From positions 1 through 64,000 of IMG/VR virus record IMGVR_UViG_3300045012_000066: a stretch of 64,000 nt of DNA. One strand, given 5' to 3'. Positions 41,206 to 49,638 of the stretch are shown piece by piece. Origin of the DNA: a virus. The notes beneath the pieces were generated by a model. The model searched no databases. It had not been told where the DNA came from and saw nothing but the letters and a program-made list of their open reading frames with translations. Each line of letters opens with the position of its first letter. Within the stretch, counting starts at the first letter, position 1. The position numbers were made by a program, and so were the translations under genes.

Positions 41206-41408
41206 CAGTGCCTCTCCCAAACGAATTCCCATGAGCGCAGGCCAAGGTCATCTTCGTACACCGGCTCACCCTCAAAGTGATTGCTTAGAAAACGAATGCC
41301 GGTGTGATCGTTGTTGGGGTAGATTGCGCCCTTGAACTGGCCATCTACAAAGACCTCGACCACCTCGACCTTCCTGACGGTGTGCAGCTTCTTCCTGAAT
41401 TCGATCAT
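41205..41408 (-). CDS. Hypothetical protein, 67 aa
   Basis: Beta-strand pattern (VRKVEVVEVFVDGQFKGAIY). Overlaps both neighbours by a few bases. No family recognised. Confidence 0.6.
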   Translation of the reverse strand: MIEFRKKLHTVRKVEVVEVFVDGQFKGAIYPNNDHTGIRFLSNHFEGEPVYEDDLGLRSWEFVWERH

Positions 41409-41623
41409 CGCTCACCAACCCCTTTGCTGAACACCATCTCCGTGTCAGCGGGGAAAACTCTGTAGTAGTCGATCTCGTCGAAAGAGATTCTCTTGGTGCC
41501 GTTGTCGGTCTTCTCCCGCCAGATTTTATTCGCCTCGTCATAGGGCAGGGGGCCGGACACATCGATCCACTGGTTATCCATGCCGTCGTAGAGCCGCACG
41601 ATGAACAGGGAGTCCATCTTCAT
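41405..41623 (-). CDS. Hypothetical protein, 72 aa
   Basis: Start at 41623 follows AAAGGAGG. Beta-rich N-terminus (SLFIVRLYDGMDNQWIDV). No family recognised. Confidence 0.6.
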   Translation of the reverse strand: MKMDSLFIVRLYDGMDNQWIDVSGPLPYDEANKIWREKTDNGTKRISFDEIDYYRVFPADTEMVFSKGVGER

Positions 41624-41922
41624 TCGTGTGCCTCCTTTAGTTCTTTCCACTTCGCGTTAAAAGCTTCGTCGGTAGGAGCCGGAAGTATGCCGAAAGCAGC
41701 CATGATTTTCAGTTGCAAATCACGAGCGCCGCGACAGAGATGCGTTTCCCGCTTGCCGTGCAGTGCCGGGTGATGGCAGAGTTGTGAGCCTTGAAACTGG
41801 GTGCTTCGTTTTACGACGCCTGCGTGGACAGTCGGGTCACCGTTGGGGCCGAATGGGCACGTGGCGCACTGGCTCTTCATTACGGGCAGGTCGAGGGCAT
41901 TGCGACGGGACCGCCGCCTCAT
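41620..41922 (-). CDS. Conserved Cys/His protein, 100 aa
   Basis: CATCPFGPNG, CHHP and LCRGARDLQL in order resemble a family of small phage/plasmid proteins with a C-x2-CPF opening and a closing TDEA; likely zinc-binding, function unknown. Confidence 0.6.
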   Translation of the reverse strand: MRRRSRRNALDLPVMKSQCATCPFGPNGDPTVHAGVVKRSTQFQGSQLCHHPALHGKRETHLCRGARDLQLKIMAAFGILPAPTDEAFNAKWKELKEAHE

Positions 41923-42086
41923 GCGGCCTCCAGTGCTGCTTCCTCTGTGCGTTCGTCGTCATAGCAGAACAGGGCATCGCCGCCGTCATCGTGGTAAACG
42001 GCGTCGTACCCCATCTCCCCACAAAATTCAGGAATCCTGTCCACCCTCACCGGGCGACCGCAGTTCTTGCACTTTAACTCGCTCAT
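41919..42086 (-). CDS. Small zinc ribbon, 55 aa
   Basis: Start at 42086. CKNCG near the N-terminus pairs with two later Cys (EFCG, LFCYDD). Tail Glu/Ala-rich. Confidence 0.55.
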   Translation of the reverse strand: MSELKCKNCGRPVRVDRIPEFCGEMGYDAVYHDDGGDALFCYDDERTEEAALEAA

Positions 42087-42697
42087 TCGTATACTCTCCA
42101 CACTTCGGTCAGGTCGAGGTTGAATCCTTCAACCGGGCCGGAACCCTCCATCTCGCTCGCTGGTGTGCCTATCGCCGCCGCCCCCGCCGCTGCCGCGATG
42201 AAGTAATAACTCTTCCGTCTGTAGGGGTCGATCAACCAGCCTACCTCGACACCGTTATGGCTCCACTCGTGCATCTTGTCTATCGCCTCTGTCAGCGAGT
42301 CCGTAGCTGACATCAGTTCAATAACGAAGTTCGGGCAAACGGGTGCAAACTTGCGCAGCGCCTCGCGTGGTACGGTTGCCAGCCGCTCAGCGGTAATGTA
42401 GGCAGCGTCCGGCCCCTTCTTTGATCCATCAGGCAGGATGAACAGCGTATTGGAGTCGTAAACGCGCCCGGTTTTATGGGTACTCCACCAGCTATATAGT
42501 TGCGCGATGATCGCTGCGTTTGCCTCGCTGCTTTCGTTGCCGGATGGCGTCATCATGCGGATCGTACCCTCTTTCGTCACTTCAAAATTCATGTCATCGT
42601 AGCGAACGCAAAGCTCGAAAAACTCGTCATCGCTCAGTGGTGGTGCAAAAGTAATCGTGTGGTTCTCAAACAGCAGCGGCTTCTCAAGCTGTGGCAT
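42083..42697 (-). CDS. Uma2-family (DUF820) restriction-fold protein, 204 aa
   Basis: The typical Uma2 order is visible: an FFELCVRYDD opening, KKGPDAAYI (the PD strand), FVIELMSATDS (E-x-x-S motif) and VEVGWLIDPYRR. Uma2 proteins adopt a PD-(D/E)xK fold and are abundant in cyanobacteria, Acidobacteriota and relatives. A second copy lies at 47695-48249. Role in the phage unknown. Confidence 0.85.
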   Translation of the reverse strand: MPQLEKPLLFENHTITFAPPLSDDEFFELCVRYDDMNFEVTKEGTIRMMTPSGNESSEANAAIIAQLYSWWSTHKTGRVYDSNTLFILPDGSKKGPDAAYITAERLATVPREALRKFAPVCPNFVIELMSATDSLTEAIDKMHEWSHNGVEVGWLIDPYRRKSYYFIAAAAGAAAIGTPASEMEGSGPVEGFNLDLTEVWRVYE

Positions 42698-43352
42698 ACT
42701 GCTCCTCCATGCGGCGAAGTATCTTTGCCACCGTGGTGCCGCGCCACGGCTTGCCAGAGCGGCTCCTGTGGCCCCCGGCGTTGAGGTGCGCTGCGATATG
42801 CTTCGCCGTTGACCCGGTGCTGCGCCACGCCAGAATAAACTTCATAGTGGCGACCTCTTCCGGCTTCTCACCAAAGGCATGACGACCCTCACCCTTGCCG
42901 TGTTTTAATTTCTTGCGCTGACGGGCGGCGCGAAGCTTCTGCACGATCATCACGCGATCATACTCGGCTATCGCGCCCATGATCTGGCGCATCAGTTTAC
43001 GGCTGGGATCATCGCTGCACAGGTCCGGCTCATACGCTGAGATGAGCGTGAAGCCACGCTTCTGGATATCGGCAAGAATCGTTTCCTGCACCATCAGGTC
43101 GCGGGCTAGCCGGTCGAGCTTTTCGATGATGACGACCGTTACACCGTTCTCTTCCAGCGCTACGAATAGCTCCGCAAGCGCAGGGCGGTCGTCCAGTTCC
43201 TTGGTGCCGGATACGCCCTTCTCCTGAAAGACCTCGGCGATCTCGTAGCCGTTCCCAGCGGCGTACTTCTCGCAGGCGAGTTGCTGACGATCAAAGCCGT
43301 CGCCATCAATTTGGCCCCGGCCAGATACACGTAAATAAGCAAAGGCTTTCAT
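42684..43352 (-). CDS. Small serine recombinase (resolvase/invertase type), 222 aa
   Basis: YLRVSGRGQ with catalytic Ser near residue 10, LDRLARDL arginine motif and SRKLMRQIMGAIAEYDR; C-terminal HTH-like part (STAKHIAAHLNAGG). Size fits small resolvase/invertase enzymes, so it may resolve multimers or invert DNA, unlike the integrase at 26684-28507. No inversion sites seen nearby. Confidence 0.85.
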   Translation of the reverse strand: MKAFAYLRVSGRGQIDGDGFDRQQLACEKYAAGNGYEIAEVFQEKGVSGTKELDDRPALAELFVALEENGVTVVIIEKLDRLARDLMVQETILADIQKRGFTLISAYEPDLCSDDPSRKLMRQIMGAIAEYDRVMIVQKLRAARQRKKLKHGKGEGRHAFGEKPEEVATMKFILAWRSTGSTAKHIAAHLNAGGHRSRSGKPWRGTTVAKILRRMEEQYATA

Positions 43353-43421
43353 TTACCCCTCCCGGTAAGTGATGCAGTTATGTTCGCAGAGTATGCGTAC
43401 AGTTGTCAACGTTGCATGCGT

Positions 43422-43694
43422 TCATGCCTGATGCCCTTTGACGTTGATGTCAGCGAAGTGCTGCAAGCGGGCGTCCATCTCTCTGCTCTCTAGCTTGTTG
43501 GCGTAGAGGCGCAGCAAGTCCACGATGTCGGAGCGAGTCCCGTCATCCATCCGCACGCCATTGATCTCGCGAAAGATTTCCGGAAGCCACATGAAGCGGA
43601 TCGTTCCGTTCCGGTCCATGCGCAGATAGGCAAGGACCACACCATCATCATCCATGGGTTTCATGTATCCGGTAACTGGAGTCTCAGCGTCCAC
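43422..43694 (-). CDS. Hypothetical protein, 90 aa
   Basis: No family recognised; helical C-terminal half (DIVDLLRLYANKLE). The 43353-43421 gap before it carries a TTGACA without a good -10. Confidence 0.6.
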   Translation of the reverse strand: MDAETPVTGYMKPMDDDGVVLAYLRMDRNGTIRFMWLPEIFREINGVRMDDGTRSDIVDLLRLYANKLESREMDARLQHFADINVKGHQA

Positions 43695-44163
43695 TTATCA
43701 CCTCACAGAAAGGGGTTCTAAAGAGTTCAAAGTCTGAATGGATATTGTCGAGCACAGTGCTGCCATCGTGAGCAAGCGCCGCCTTCGCCACGTCCACCGG
43801 GAACGTGACGCCAAAGTAGGCCCGTCCGAGCTTATCCCAAGTGCAGTCGATTACCTTTCCGTCGTGGTCGAGGTTCCACGCGTGGTGGGCAGGGAAGTCC
43901 AGATTGTTAATGTCGGGAACGGCGTATCCTTCCACATACCGATAGCCGCGCCTCCGGCTCACCTGTAGCGCGTTGTAGAAGCACTGCCTCGGCATACCGC
44001 GCCGGATATCCTTCGGCAGCGGCTTCGGCTCGTACCAAACGCCGTGCTGCGTCAGGAAGTCGCCGATCCCGGCGTAGTGGTAGCCCTCAGGCACGCCGTT
44101 ACTGCGACAGTTCTTACTGAGCAAGGTCAGCCACTCAGTGATCGAGTCTTGCGGGCTTGCCAT
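43684..44163 (-). CDS. Possible papain-like cysteine hydrolase, 159 aa
   Basis: RQCFYNAL (Cys), PAHHAWNLDHDG (His) and VIDCTWDKLG (Asp) occur in the order and spacing of transglutaminase/papain-fold phage proteins. Catalysis is inference. It overlaps the next genes by 28 and 10 bases. Confidence 0.55.
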   Translation of the reverse strand: MASPQDSITEWLTLLSKNCRSNGVPEGYHYAGIGDFLTQHGVWYEPKPLPKDIRRGMPRQCFYNALQVSRRRGYRYVEGYAVPDINNLDFPAHHAWNLDHDGKVIDCTWDKLGRAYFGVTFPVDVAKAALAHDGSTVLDNIHSDFELFRTPFCEVISGR

Positions 44164-44350
44164 TCTTCGTTACCTCTTCCTCTTCGTAGTGAATTCCAGT
44201 CAGTTTCTCAACGCGCTTGATGCGCTCGTTGAGTAAATAAAACACTTTGTTCCAAGCCTTATATGCTCGCTTCGACGTAATCAGGACGTAAACCTGTATG
44301 ACGAGCACGGCCACAGCAATCACCAGATTGATGTACACCGGCTTCAGCAT
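44135..44350 (-). CDS. Small membrane protein, 71 aa
   Basis: One strongly hydrophobic helix at residues about 7-24 (INLVIAVAVLVIQVYVL), then a cytoplasmic coiled-coil-like tail. No family recognised. Confidence 0.65.
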   Translation of the reverse strand: MLKPVYINLVIAVAVLVIQVYVLITSKRAYKAWNKVFYLLNERIKRVEKLTGIHYEEEEVTKNGKPARLDH

Positions 44351-44629
44351 TTACCCACCAAATTCTTTCTTCGTGCCGACGAGTACATTGCCGACTACGA
44401 AGTCCACAATACCAGCACGATTGCCGAACAGGAGAATCGAAGCCTCCCGGTTGATGGGCTTCTGCTTCATCTTGCCGTCCTCGTCCATGAGCATGAGCTT
44501 GCCGTTAGCCATCCGCTGCATTTCGAAGTAGCCGCCGACGTGCTCCTGTATCTCTGCCAGCGTGAAAGAGTTGCCGCTTATCGGCTTAATCTCTTCCTGT
44601 GCGCCGCTTGCTTTTATCAGTGTTGCCAT
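44351..44629 (-). CDS. DUF3846-like protein, 92 aa
   Basis: FTLAEIQEHVGGYFEMQR, LMLMDEDGKM and VGNVLV follow the DUF3846 pattern (a small protein found in many phages and plasmids). Function unknown. Confidence 0.65.
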   Translation of the reverse strand: MATLIKASGAQEEIKPISGNSFTLAEIQEHVGGYFEMQRMANGKLMLMDEDGKMKQKPINREASILLFGNRAGIVDFVVGNVLVGTKKEFGG

Positions 44630-44643
44630 TTATTCCTCCCGGT

Positions 44644-44898
44644 TTATGGGTCTTCCTCGTAGTCAATCAAGGCGATAGTTTCCGTCATGGTATGTCGCCT
44701 GCCGCGTTCACGCACAGCCGGAAATTTAATTTCGTGAATATGTGACTGTGTGTGTATCTTTTTACCGTTCCACTCTCGCGACCGGCAGTCCTGATTGCGA
44801 CAGTGCGACGGGAGCGGATTGTCTTCGTATATCGTCCACTCGCGACCGCACACGTCGCATTTGCAGCGCTTCGCCGGGACAGTGATGTCGGTGATCAT
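44644..44898 (-). CDS. Zinc-ribbon protein, 84 aa
   Basis: CKCDVCGREW (about residues 12-21) and HCRNQDC form a ribbon; a His-rich tail follows. Start overlaps the upstream stop. Confidence 0.6.
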   Translation of the reverse strand: MITDITVPAKRCKCDVCGREWTIYEDNPLPSHCRNQDCRSREWNGKKIHTQSHIHEIKFPAVRERGRRHTMTETIALIDYEEDP

Positions 44899-45410
44899 CA
44901 GCTTTCCAGCATCCTCGCCCGCTTGTCCTCAGGCGGTTCAGACTCGTGCCCGGACTCCATGAGGTGACACCAGACGCGCTTGTACAGGGAGTCGGTTTGC
45001 CACGCATCAAAGACGGCCTTCAGCCCGCGCTGGGAAAGCTGGTGCTGGATGCGGTCCTGCTCAGGGTCATCCTTGGACCGGCAGTCAAAGAAGGCACAGC
45101 CGAAAGGGGAAGTCTCCCAGATGAGGCACTTGCGCTTCTCAAAATAAATGCACGAGCCGTCTTCCTTGCTAGCCATGACCAGCGTCGGGATTCTGAAGGT
45201 CTCGCCGTCTTTCTTGACGATGGCTCCCGGTGACGCCTCCAGATTCACCTCGGCCCACTTCAGCGGGTCTTCACCATCCGGGATCATGCGCTCCAGATCG
45301 GCGGGGATGAGAAACCCCGGAAGATACATACAATTCCTGCGGCAGGTGCGGCAGGAGCAGCCCTCGCCGCGCTCTACGCCGAATTCGATTCTTGTGGCAG
45401 TCTGTGTCAT
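44898..45410 (-). CDS. YkgJ-like cysteine-cluster protein, 170 aa
   Basis: CSCRTCRRNC near residue 18, CIYF and KCLIWETSPFGC later, fit the YkgJ-type cluster (compare 17757-18164). Start at 45410 follows AGGAGAG. Confidence 0.7.
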   Translation of the reverse strand: MTQTATRIEFGVERGEGCSCRTCRRNCMYLPGFLIPADLERMIPDGEDPLKWAEVNLEASPGAIVKKDGETFRIPTLVMASKEDGSCIYFEKRKCLIWETSPFGCAFFDCRSKDDPEQDRIQHQLSQRGLKAVFDAWQTDSLYKRVWCHLMESGHESEPPEDKRARMLES

Positions 45411-45832
45411 GCTCTCCTGAATGGTCGTTGTACTGCGTTCTTTGCGGCTGGGACAGGCCGGGGACTCACGCCATCCCATAGCTGGCGACCCGTCTCCCAG
45501 CACAGGCCCATTCTCGTGAAAACCGGTTCTCCGGTGAGGAGTCCCCAGAGGTGGTACTGATTCGAATAATCGACCAGTTGCGACTCTCGCGGGTATATCT
45601 CAACCATCTCCGTCTCCGGCCCAACGATCTCGTTCTTGATCCGCTGGAAGTCGCGCCAGTCATGCTTTGCTGTCCGCTCGTTGTCGCGGATCGAAAGGTG
45701 AATGATGTCCGGCCCGCCATCGTGCGGGTTCGGGTACTTGCGCAGGATGACGTGATACCGGTTGTTGTGGAATAAAATTCCATTGCCCTCTGGTATCTTT
45801 TCAGCCGCAAACGGTCGCCAGCTTTTAGGCAT
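45407..45832 (-). CDS. DUF7694-like phage protein, 141 aa
   Basis: HDWRDFQRIKNEIVGPE then VEIYPRESQLVDYSNQYHLW is the hallmark of a widespread phage domain (DUF7694) of unknown function. Confidence 0.7.
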   Translation of the reverse strand: MPKSWRPFAAEKIPEGNGILFHNNRYHVILRKYPNPHDGGPDIIHLSIRDNERTAKHDWRDFQRIKNEIVGPETEMVEIYPRESQLVDYSNQYHLWGLLTGEPVFTRMGLCWETGRQLWDGVSPRPVPAAKNAVQRPFRRA

Positions 45833-46232
45833 CCACTAACTCCCCGTTCTTCAGGGCAGACGCGGAGCGTCGCAGCGCAGTCAGTCTCTCAATATGCTCG
45901 TCAATTTCAGGCATCAGTTTTTTCAGGTCAGCGCGTTTGTACGTTTCGTGAACAAGAATCTCCTCGATAATTGCTTTTATACTGGCCAACGTTTCCAGCA
46001 GGGCAGCGCTGTTCGGTCCACTGGGAGCGAGAGTGCCGACCTTAATCTGCGCCCTCGCGGGGACATTTGAGTTCTTGTTGTTGTAGGGATTCTGGAAGCG
46101 GTGGTCTTCACCGTTCCAGCGTCGGCTCTTGCACGACGAGCATCGCCCCGGCTTCTTCTCGGCGCTCCACTCGTGGCCGCACTTGATGCACTTACAGTCA
46201 AAAACCCTTTTCGTTCTGAGAGTAATGGGCAC
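45825..46232 (-). CDS. Zinc-ribbon plus coiled-coil protein, 135 aa
   Basis: CKCIKCGHEW and CSSCKSRRW make a ribbon in the first 40 residues; the C-terminal half is helical (LKKLMPEIDEHIERLTALRR). No family recognised. Confidence 0.6.
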   Translation of the reverse strand: MPITLRTKRVFDCKCIKCGHEWSAEKKPGRCSSCKSRRWNGEDHRFQNPYNNKNSNVPARAQIKVGTLAPSGPNSAALLETLASIKAIIEEILVHETYKRADLKKLMPEIDEHIERLTALRRSASALKNGELVDA

Positions 46233-46252
46233 TGGGGAAATCTCTTTCTGTG

Positions 46253-46588
46253 TCAGTTGACCTGCTGCCTATTCTCGCGGAATTGGCGGTGCAGATCGGA
46301 AATAAATTTACGCAAGTCGCGCTCCGGGATCATGCCGCCGAACTTCACGCGGAACGTCTCGACGCTGCGTTGCAACAGGGCGTCCCACTGGCTGGCATCG
46401 ACGAGGTCGGCGCAGGTTTTGCATGCCGCCCAGTCGGCCTGCGAATTGATGTTCAGCTTCTTGCCGTCTGGGTTTTCCACTTGCTGCGTAAAGGTCTTGG
46501 CCGGGTAACTGGCGTAGATGGGAGTGCCGGAACAGAAGTCGCAGATTAGACCCTCCGCTGGCGCGGTGACGTAGACCTCCTGCTTCAT
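46253..46588 (-). CDS. Small zinc-site protein, paralogous to 17086-17436, 111 aa
   Basis: CDFCSG (about residues 16-21), WAACKTC (about 54-60) and LVDASQWDALL match the protein at 17086-17436 in layout. C-terminal helix basic. Function unknown. Confidence 0.65.
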   Translation of the reverse strand: MKQEVYVTAPAEGLICDFCSGTPIYASYPAKTFTQQVENPDGKKLNINSQADWAACKTCADLVDASQWDALLQRSVETFRVKFGGMIPERDLRKFISDLHRQFRENRQQVN

Positions 46589-47454
46589 GCCTGAGTCGCT
46601 TCCCAGAAGCCCTCACCGTAAGTGGTTTTACCGTCCTGAGAGTGGAAGACAAGCCTGTCGCCGCCCTCGCAGACGCGCACTTCTTTCTTTTGCGCGATGG
46701 CTTCAACGGCTCGCCGCATAGCCTCTCCGACGGCGATCTGCTCGTCCTCGTACTCGACGACCTTGGCGAAGTATTGGCATCCGCTGTGCAGTCCGTCATC
46801 GCCGAAGATGTACAACGCCCACGGACCTTCGCTGTCCTCGGTATACTGAAGCTCAGTCAATTCGTGGACGATGCTCACCCGATCCGGGGTCGCCATAGCC
46901 GGGTGGCCCGCCACGGCGCGAAGGAAGTCGTCCTGCTTGCGCTGGCGAGCACTGATGAGTGCATCCATCTGGTGAATCGCTTCGCGCAGGGCGGCATAGT
47001 TCTCGTCGTCAGCGATCTCCAGCAGCGTCGTGCGATGCTCGTTGAAAAACTCGGACGCCTCATTCGCAAACGCCACCGTGGCAGCTTCAAGCTCCTGTAC
47101 AGCAGTATTTACGCGCTTGGCACCTTCCGGGGTGGTCAAGCCTCGGGGTGTGAGGTCGATTGTCTGTTGATTGGCCAGCGCGTAGCGGGGCGTGAAGACA
47201 TCCTCGGTCAGCTTGCCGGTCTGGCGGTTGATGGCTTTACGGATGCCGTAAACGTCATGCGAAAAGTCCTGCATGGGAGCCGCCAGCAGTCCCGCGAAGT
47301 CCAGCGGGCATCCATTGGCGTGGCAGGCGGTCAGGTCCATAATCAGGGTGCGTGGCTCGTCGGGATAGCCCGTAAGGTCGCGCATGGCCCGGTCTACAAC
47401 CTGCATGAGGAGATCGTGTTCCTGCTCCGTGATTTCCCAGTTGGTGATCGTCAT
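46585..47454 (-). CDS. Phage hypothetical protein (DUF6874-like N-terminus), 289 aa
   Basis: Residues about 1-100 (LIMDLTACHANGCPLDFAGLL, DFSHDVYGIRKAI, FTPRYA) resemble a conserved phage domain (DUF6874, tentative). The middle is helical; the C-terminal part has beta-strands. Function unknown. Confidence 0.6.
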   Translation of the reverse strand: MTITNWEITEQEHDLLMQVVDRAMRDLTGYPDEPRTLIMDLTACHANGCPLDFAGLLAAPMQDFSHDVYGIRKAINRQTGKLTEDVFTPRYALANQQTIDLTPRGLTTPEGAKRVNTAVQELEAATVAFANEASEFFNEHRTTLLEIADDENYAALREAIHQMDALISARQRKQDDFLRAVAGHPAMATPDRVSIVHELTELQYTEDSEGPWALYIFGDDGLHSGCQYFAKVVEYEDEQIAVGEAMRRAVEAIAQKKEVRVCEGGDRLVFHSQDGKTTYGEGFWEATQA

Positions 47455-47470
47455 TTATTTTCTTCCCTCT

Positions 47471-47487
47471 CCTGTAAACCTGTTTAC
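47471..47487 (-). repeat. Intercistronic stop-palindrome-SD element (first copy of a dispersed family)
   Basis: On the minus strand GTAAACAGGTTTACAGG: a TAA-containing palindrome running into the Shine-Dalgarno of the next gene. Copies or close variants recur near 49570, 54606, 54960, 55650, 57992, 58290, 58765, 59515, 59900, 60182, 60560, 61724, 62403 and 62703. Confidence 0.7.
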
Positions 47488-47687
47488 GTGTTGAACTTCT
47501 CGCGCCTCGGGCGCTTGGTGATCGGCTGCGCATTCCCGCAACTGCCGCAAACGTTGTAGCGGAGTCCCGGCATGCCGCCGACTTCCGAACCGTCCCGCTC
47601 GGTCAGCGCCATCTGGCCGCACTTGCGGCAGCGCAGATTGCGTGTCTGATTGCTGACTCGTATTGCCTCTCTCTGATCGTCATCCAT
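47484..47687 (-). CDS. Zinc-ribbon protein, 67 aa
   Basis: CRKCG and CGSCG form a ribbon; basic tail KRPRREKFNT is read through the intercistronic element. No family recognised. Confidence 0.6.
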   Translation of the reverse strand: MDDDQREAIRVSNQTRNLRCRKCGQMALTERDGSEVGGMPGLRYNVCGSCGNAQPITKRPRREKFNT

Positions 47688-47694
47688 ATTGCGC

Positions 47695-48249
47695 TTAGCC
47701 CTGAGCTAGTGCGGTAATCTCCGTCATCATGAAGTCGATGCCCATGAAGACTTTTCTCGCCTCGGTTTCATATAGAAAGCGCTCTGTAGGAACCAGCACG
47801 CCGTCAATGTAGCGTTGCCATACTCCCTTATCCGGGTCCACGAACCAGATGTGCGGTATCTCTGCCTCGTCATATTCCGCGAACTTGCGACGGATGCGCC
47901 TCATAGATTCATCGGGGCTGAGTATCTCAAATACGGCTAGCGGCGTTGCGGTGACAATCTTCCCTTTGGCTCTTTCTTTGGTAGCGTCGAGAATGGTAAC
48001 GTCGGGAACCCGGTGCATGCCGGGGCGCAGCCGCACGCGCACCTCGGGCAGGCTTTCGATGGCCCACTCTCTTTTGTGCTGCGCAAACCAAAGCATAATG
48101 GCTTGCTGCCATCTACTGTGCTCAATCGTTCCCACTGGCCTCTCCTCAACAATCCCATCGGTAAATTCTGCATCTGGCTCAAAGCTGAAATGGTTGAGGT
48201 ACTCTTCCTCGGTCATCATCATTGGCGGATGCTGATATGCGGTTGCCAT
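47695..48249 (-). CDS. Uma2-family (DUF820) restriction-fold protein, 184 aa
   Basis: MTEEEYLNHF opening, RVPDVTILDA (PD strand), AVFEILSPDES and IPHIWFVDPDK. Start at 48249 follows AAGGAG. Second Uma2 protein of the element, about 5 kb from the first; the two are divergent. Confidence 0.85.
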   Translation of the reverse strand: MATAYQHPPMMMTEEEYLNHFSFEPDAEFTDGIVEERPVGTIEHSRWQQAIMLWFAQHKREWAIESLPEVRVRLRPGMHRVPDVTILDATKERAKGKIVTATPLAVFEILSPDESMRRIRRKFAEYDEAEIPHIWFVDPDKGVWQRYIDGVLVPTERFLYETEARKVFMGIDFMMTEITALAQG

Positions 48250-48647
48250 TAAGACTCCTTCTGTCCGTTCTCCTGTGGGCTTGTCCGAAAGAGAAACGCC
48301 CAGCCCTCTTCGGCGTCGAAGCTGCCCAGACGGTTGCCCTGCGCGTCGTACCACGTCCGGCGCTGCTCGTCGTTTTCCTTCTGGCTCTTCCAGCCCCGCG
48401 CCGCGACGGCCTCGTGCAGGGTCTGGCCTTGGGCCATGTTCTTCTTAATCCAGAACGGATCGTAGGCAAACGGGATGTCGTAGCAGAGCTTCCCGGTCAC
48501 CTGATTGTGGAACGTAGTCGCGTTGGCTTTCTCCAGCGGGTAGCGCGACAGGATTCCCTTGTTGACTTCGTTGACTTCGATGTATAGATCGGCCTCGTGA
48601 TCGGCGATATAGCCGCCTGTTGCTTTTACTTCTTCGTAGAGACTCAT
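48249..48647 (-). CDS. Hypothetical protein, 132 aa
   Basis: Helical, with DEQRRTWYDAQGNRLGSF. Start overlaps the upstream small membrane gene's stop (TAATG). No family recognised. Confidence 0.6.
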   Translation of the reverse strand: MSLYEEVKATGGYIADHEADLYIEVNEVNKGILSRYPLEKANATTFHNQVTGKLCYDIPFAYDPFWIKKNMAQGQTLHEAVAARGWKSQKENDEQRRTWYDAQGNRLGSFDAEEGWAFLFRTSPQENGQKES

Positions 48648-48796
48648 TAGCTGCCGACTCTCTCGCGGCGCAGGTCGGCCTCGATGTTGAGTAGCCGGGT
48701 GTCGGTGCGGCTCTGCCCAAGCTGGTCAAGCAAAATGCCCACGAGGACTAGGAAGCTGGGAATGCCGATGGCAAGAAAAAGTTGCGAGTTGGTCAT
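48647..48796 (-). CDS. Small single-span membrane protein, 49 aa
   Basis: Preceded by GGGAGGAG. MTNSQLFLAIGIPSFL begins a hydrophobic helix, then a charged tail (LRRERVGS). TAATG junction with the downstream gene. Confidence 0.65.
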   Translation of the reverse strand: MTNSQLFLAIGIPSFLVLVGILLDQLGQSRTDTRLLNIEADLRRERVGS

Positions 48797-48841
48797 GCGT
48801 GTTCTCTCCTCCCAGAGATTGGTTTAGGTGTGTGTTCGTCT

Positions 48842-49282
48842 TCAGTCAATTTCGCCGCCTGCCTCGATTGGCCCGCAAATTTTAATTCGCAGCACATGCC
48901 ATTCTTCCGGCGTCATGCAGTCCAGCGGGTGATGGCCGACGGTCATTGCTGAAAGCTTGTAGGCGATAGCGGATGCGTGGCGGTAGTCTTCGCGGGAGTA
49001 AAATGCCTGCACCTCGCGCTCGCGCCTGTCGCGCTCTGCCTGCTTTTGATTGAACTCGGCGATCATGTCCGGGGTTGCGACGATGTAGTGGCTGGCACCG
49101 TGCAGCCCCGGCTCGCGGCCAGTGCCTTTCTCGATCCGCTGACTGCCCATGAAAATGAATTTAGGTGTGACCTTGGTGACCCCGCGCAGAGCGCCCGTCC
49201 ACTTGGACTCGTTCTCGCGGTCAACTCTCATCGGCGCAAGCTGGTCGCCGACCTGTACGTCCTGAAGACTGTGTTTCGCCAT
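48842..49282 (-). CDS. Hypothetical protein, 146 aa
   Basis: Start at 49282 follows CGGGAGGGG. Beta-rich N-terminal part (VQVGDQLAPMRV) and helical C-terminus. No family recognised. Preceded by a member of the promoter family at 49313-49342. Confidence 0.6.
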   Translation of the reverse strand: MAKHSLQDVQVGDQLAPMRVDRENESKWTGALRGVTKVTPKFIFMGSQRIEKGTGREPGLHGASHYIVATPDMIAEFNQKQAERDRREREVQAFYSREDYRHASAIAYKLSAMTVGHHPLDCMTPEEWHVLRIKICGPIEAGGEID

Positions 49283-49312
49283 TACCCCTCCCGGTAAATT
49301 AACTGAAATCAC

Positions 49313-49342
49313 AGTACAGCATGCTCGGCACCGCAGTGTCAA
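49313..49342 (-). promoter_or_regulatory. Leftward promoter, weaker member of the shared-operator family
   Basis: Minus strand TTGACA (49337-49342), spacer with CTGCGGTGCCGAG and TGTACT (49313-49318) at 18 bases. Confidence 0.4.
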
Positions 49343-49348
49343 GTAGTG

Positions 49349-49558
49349 TCAGGCTTGCTCCTGACCGGGGGTCTTCCATCCCGGCTGGCTGCGAATTTCA
49401 AGTACCTGCTCAATGGTGAGGTTTTCGGCGTCCCAGTTCTTCGCTGCGCAGTACGCGATTGCGAATTCACCGCGTCTGCGCAGGAAGTCGTGTTCTTGCT
49501 GCGTACCGCCTGCGACAGTGACCCCGAAGGGGAGTTTGGTCGCGAGCTTTTCGGTCAT
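49349..49558 (-). CDS. Hypothetical protein, 69 aa
   Basis: Helical with a QQEHDFLRRRGEFAIAYCAA stretch; no family recognised. Preceded by the intercistronic element. Confidence 0.6.
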   Translation of the reverse strand: MTEKLATKLPFGVTVAGGTQQEHDFLRRRGEFAIAYCAAKNWDAENLTIEQVLEIRSQPGWKTPGQEQA

Positions 49559-49582
49559 CAGGGCTTCTCCTGTAAACAGGTT

Positions 49583-49636
49583 TTAGGTTGTGACGAGGTC
49601 GGCGTCGAGCAGGGTTACTTTCCGAATGCTGCGCAA
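49583..49636 (-). CDS. Possible 17-codon peptide (TTG start)
   Basis: TTG follows GGAG at the end of the upstream gene and the frame ends in the intercistronic TAA element, as neighbouring genes do. Sequence reads LRSIRKVTLLDADLVTT. Low confidence. Confidence 0.3.
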   Translation of the reverse strand: MRSIRKVTLLDADLVTT

Positions 49637-49638
49637 AA

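Noticed and set aside
43390-43420. Promoter with TTGACA upstream of 42684-43352
   Set aside because: No -10 hexamer at 16-18 bases.
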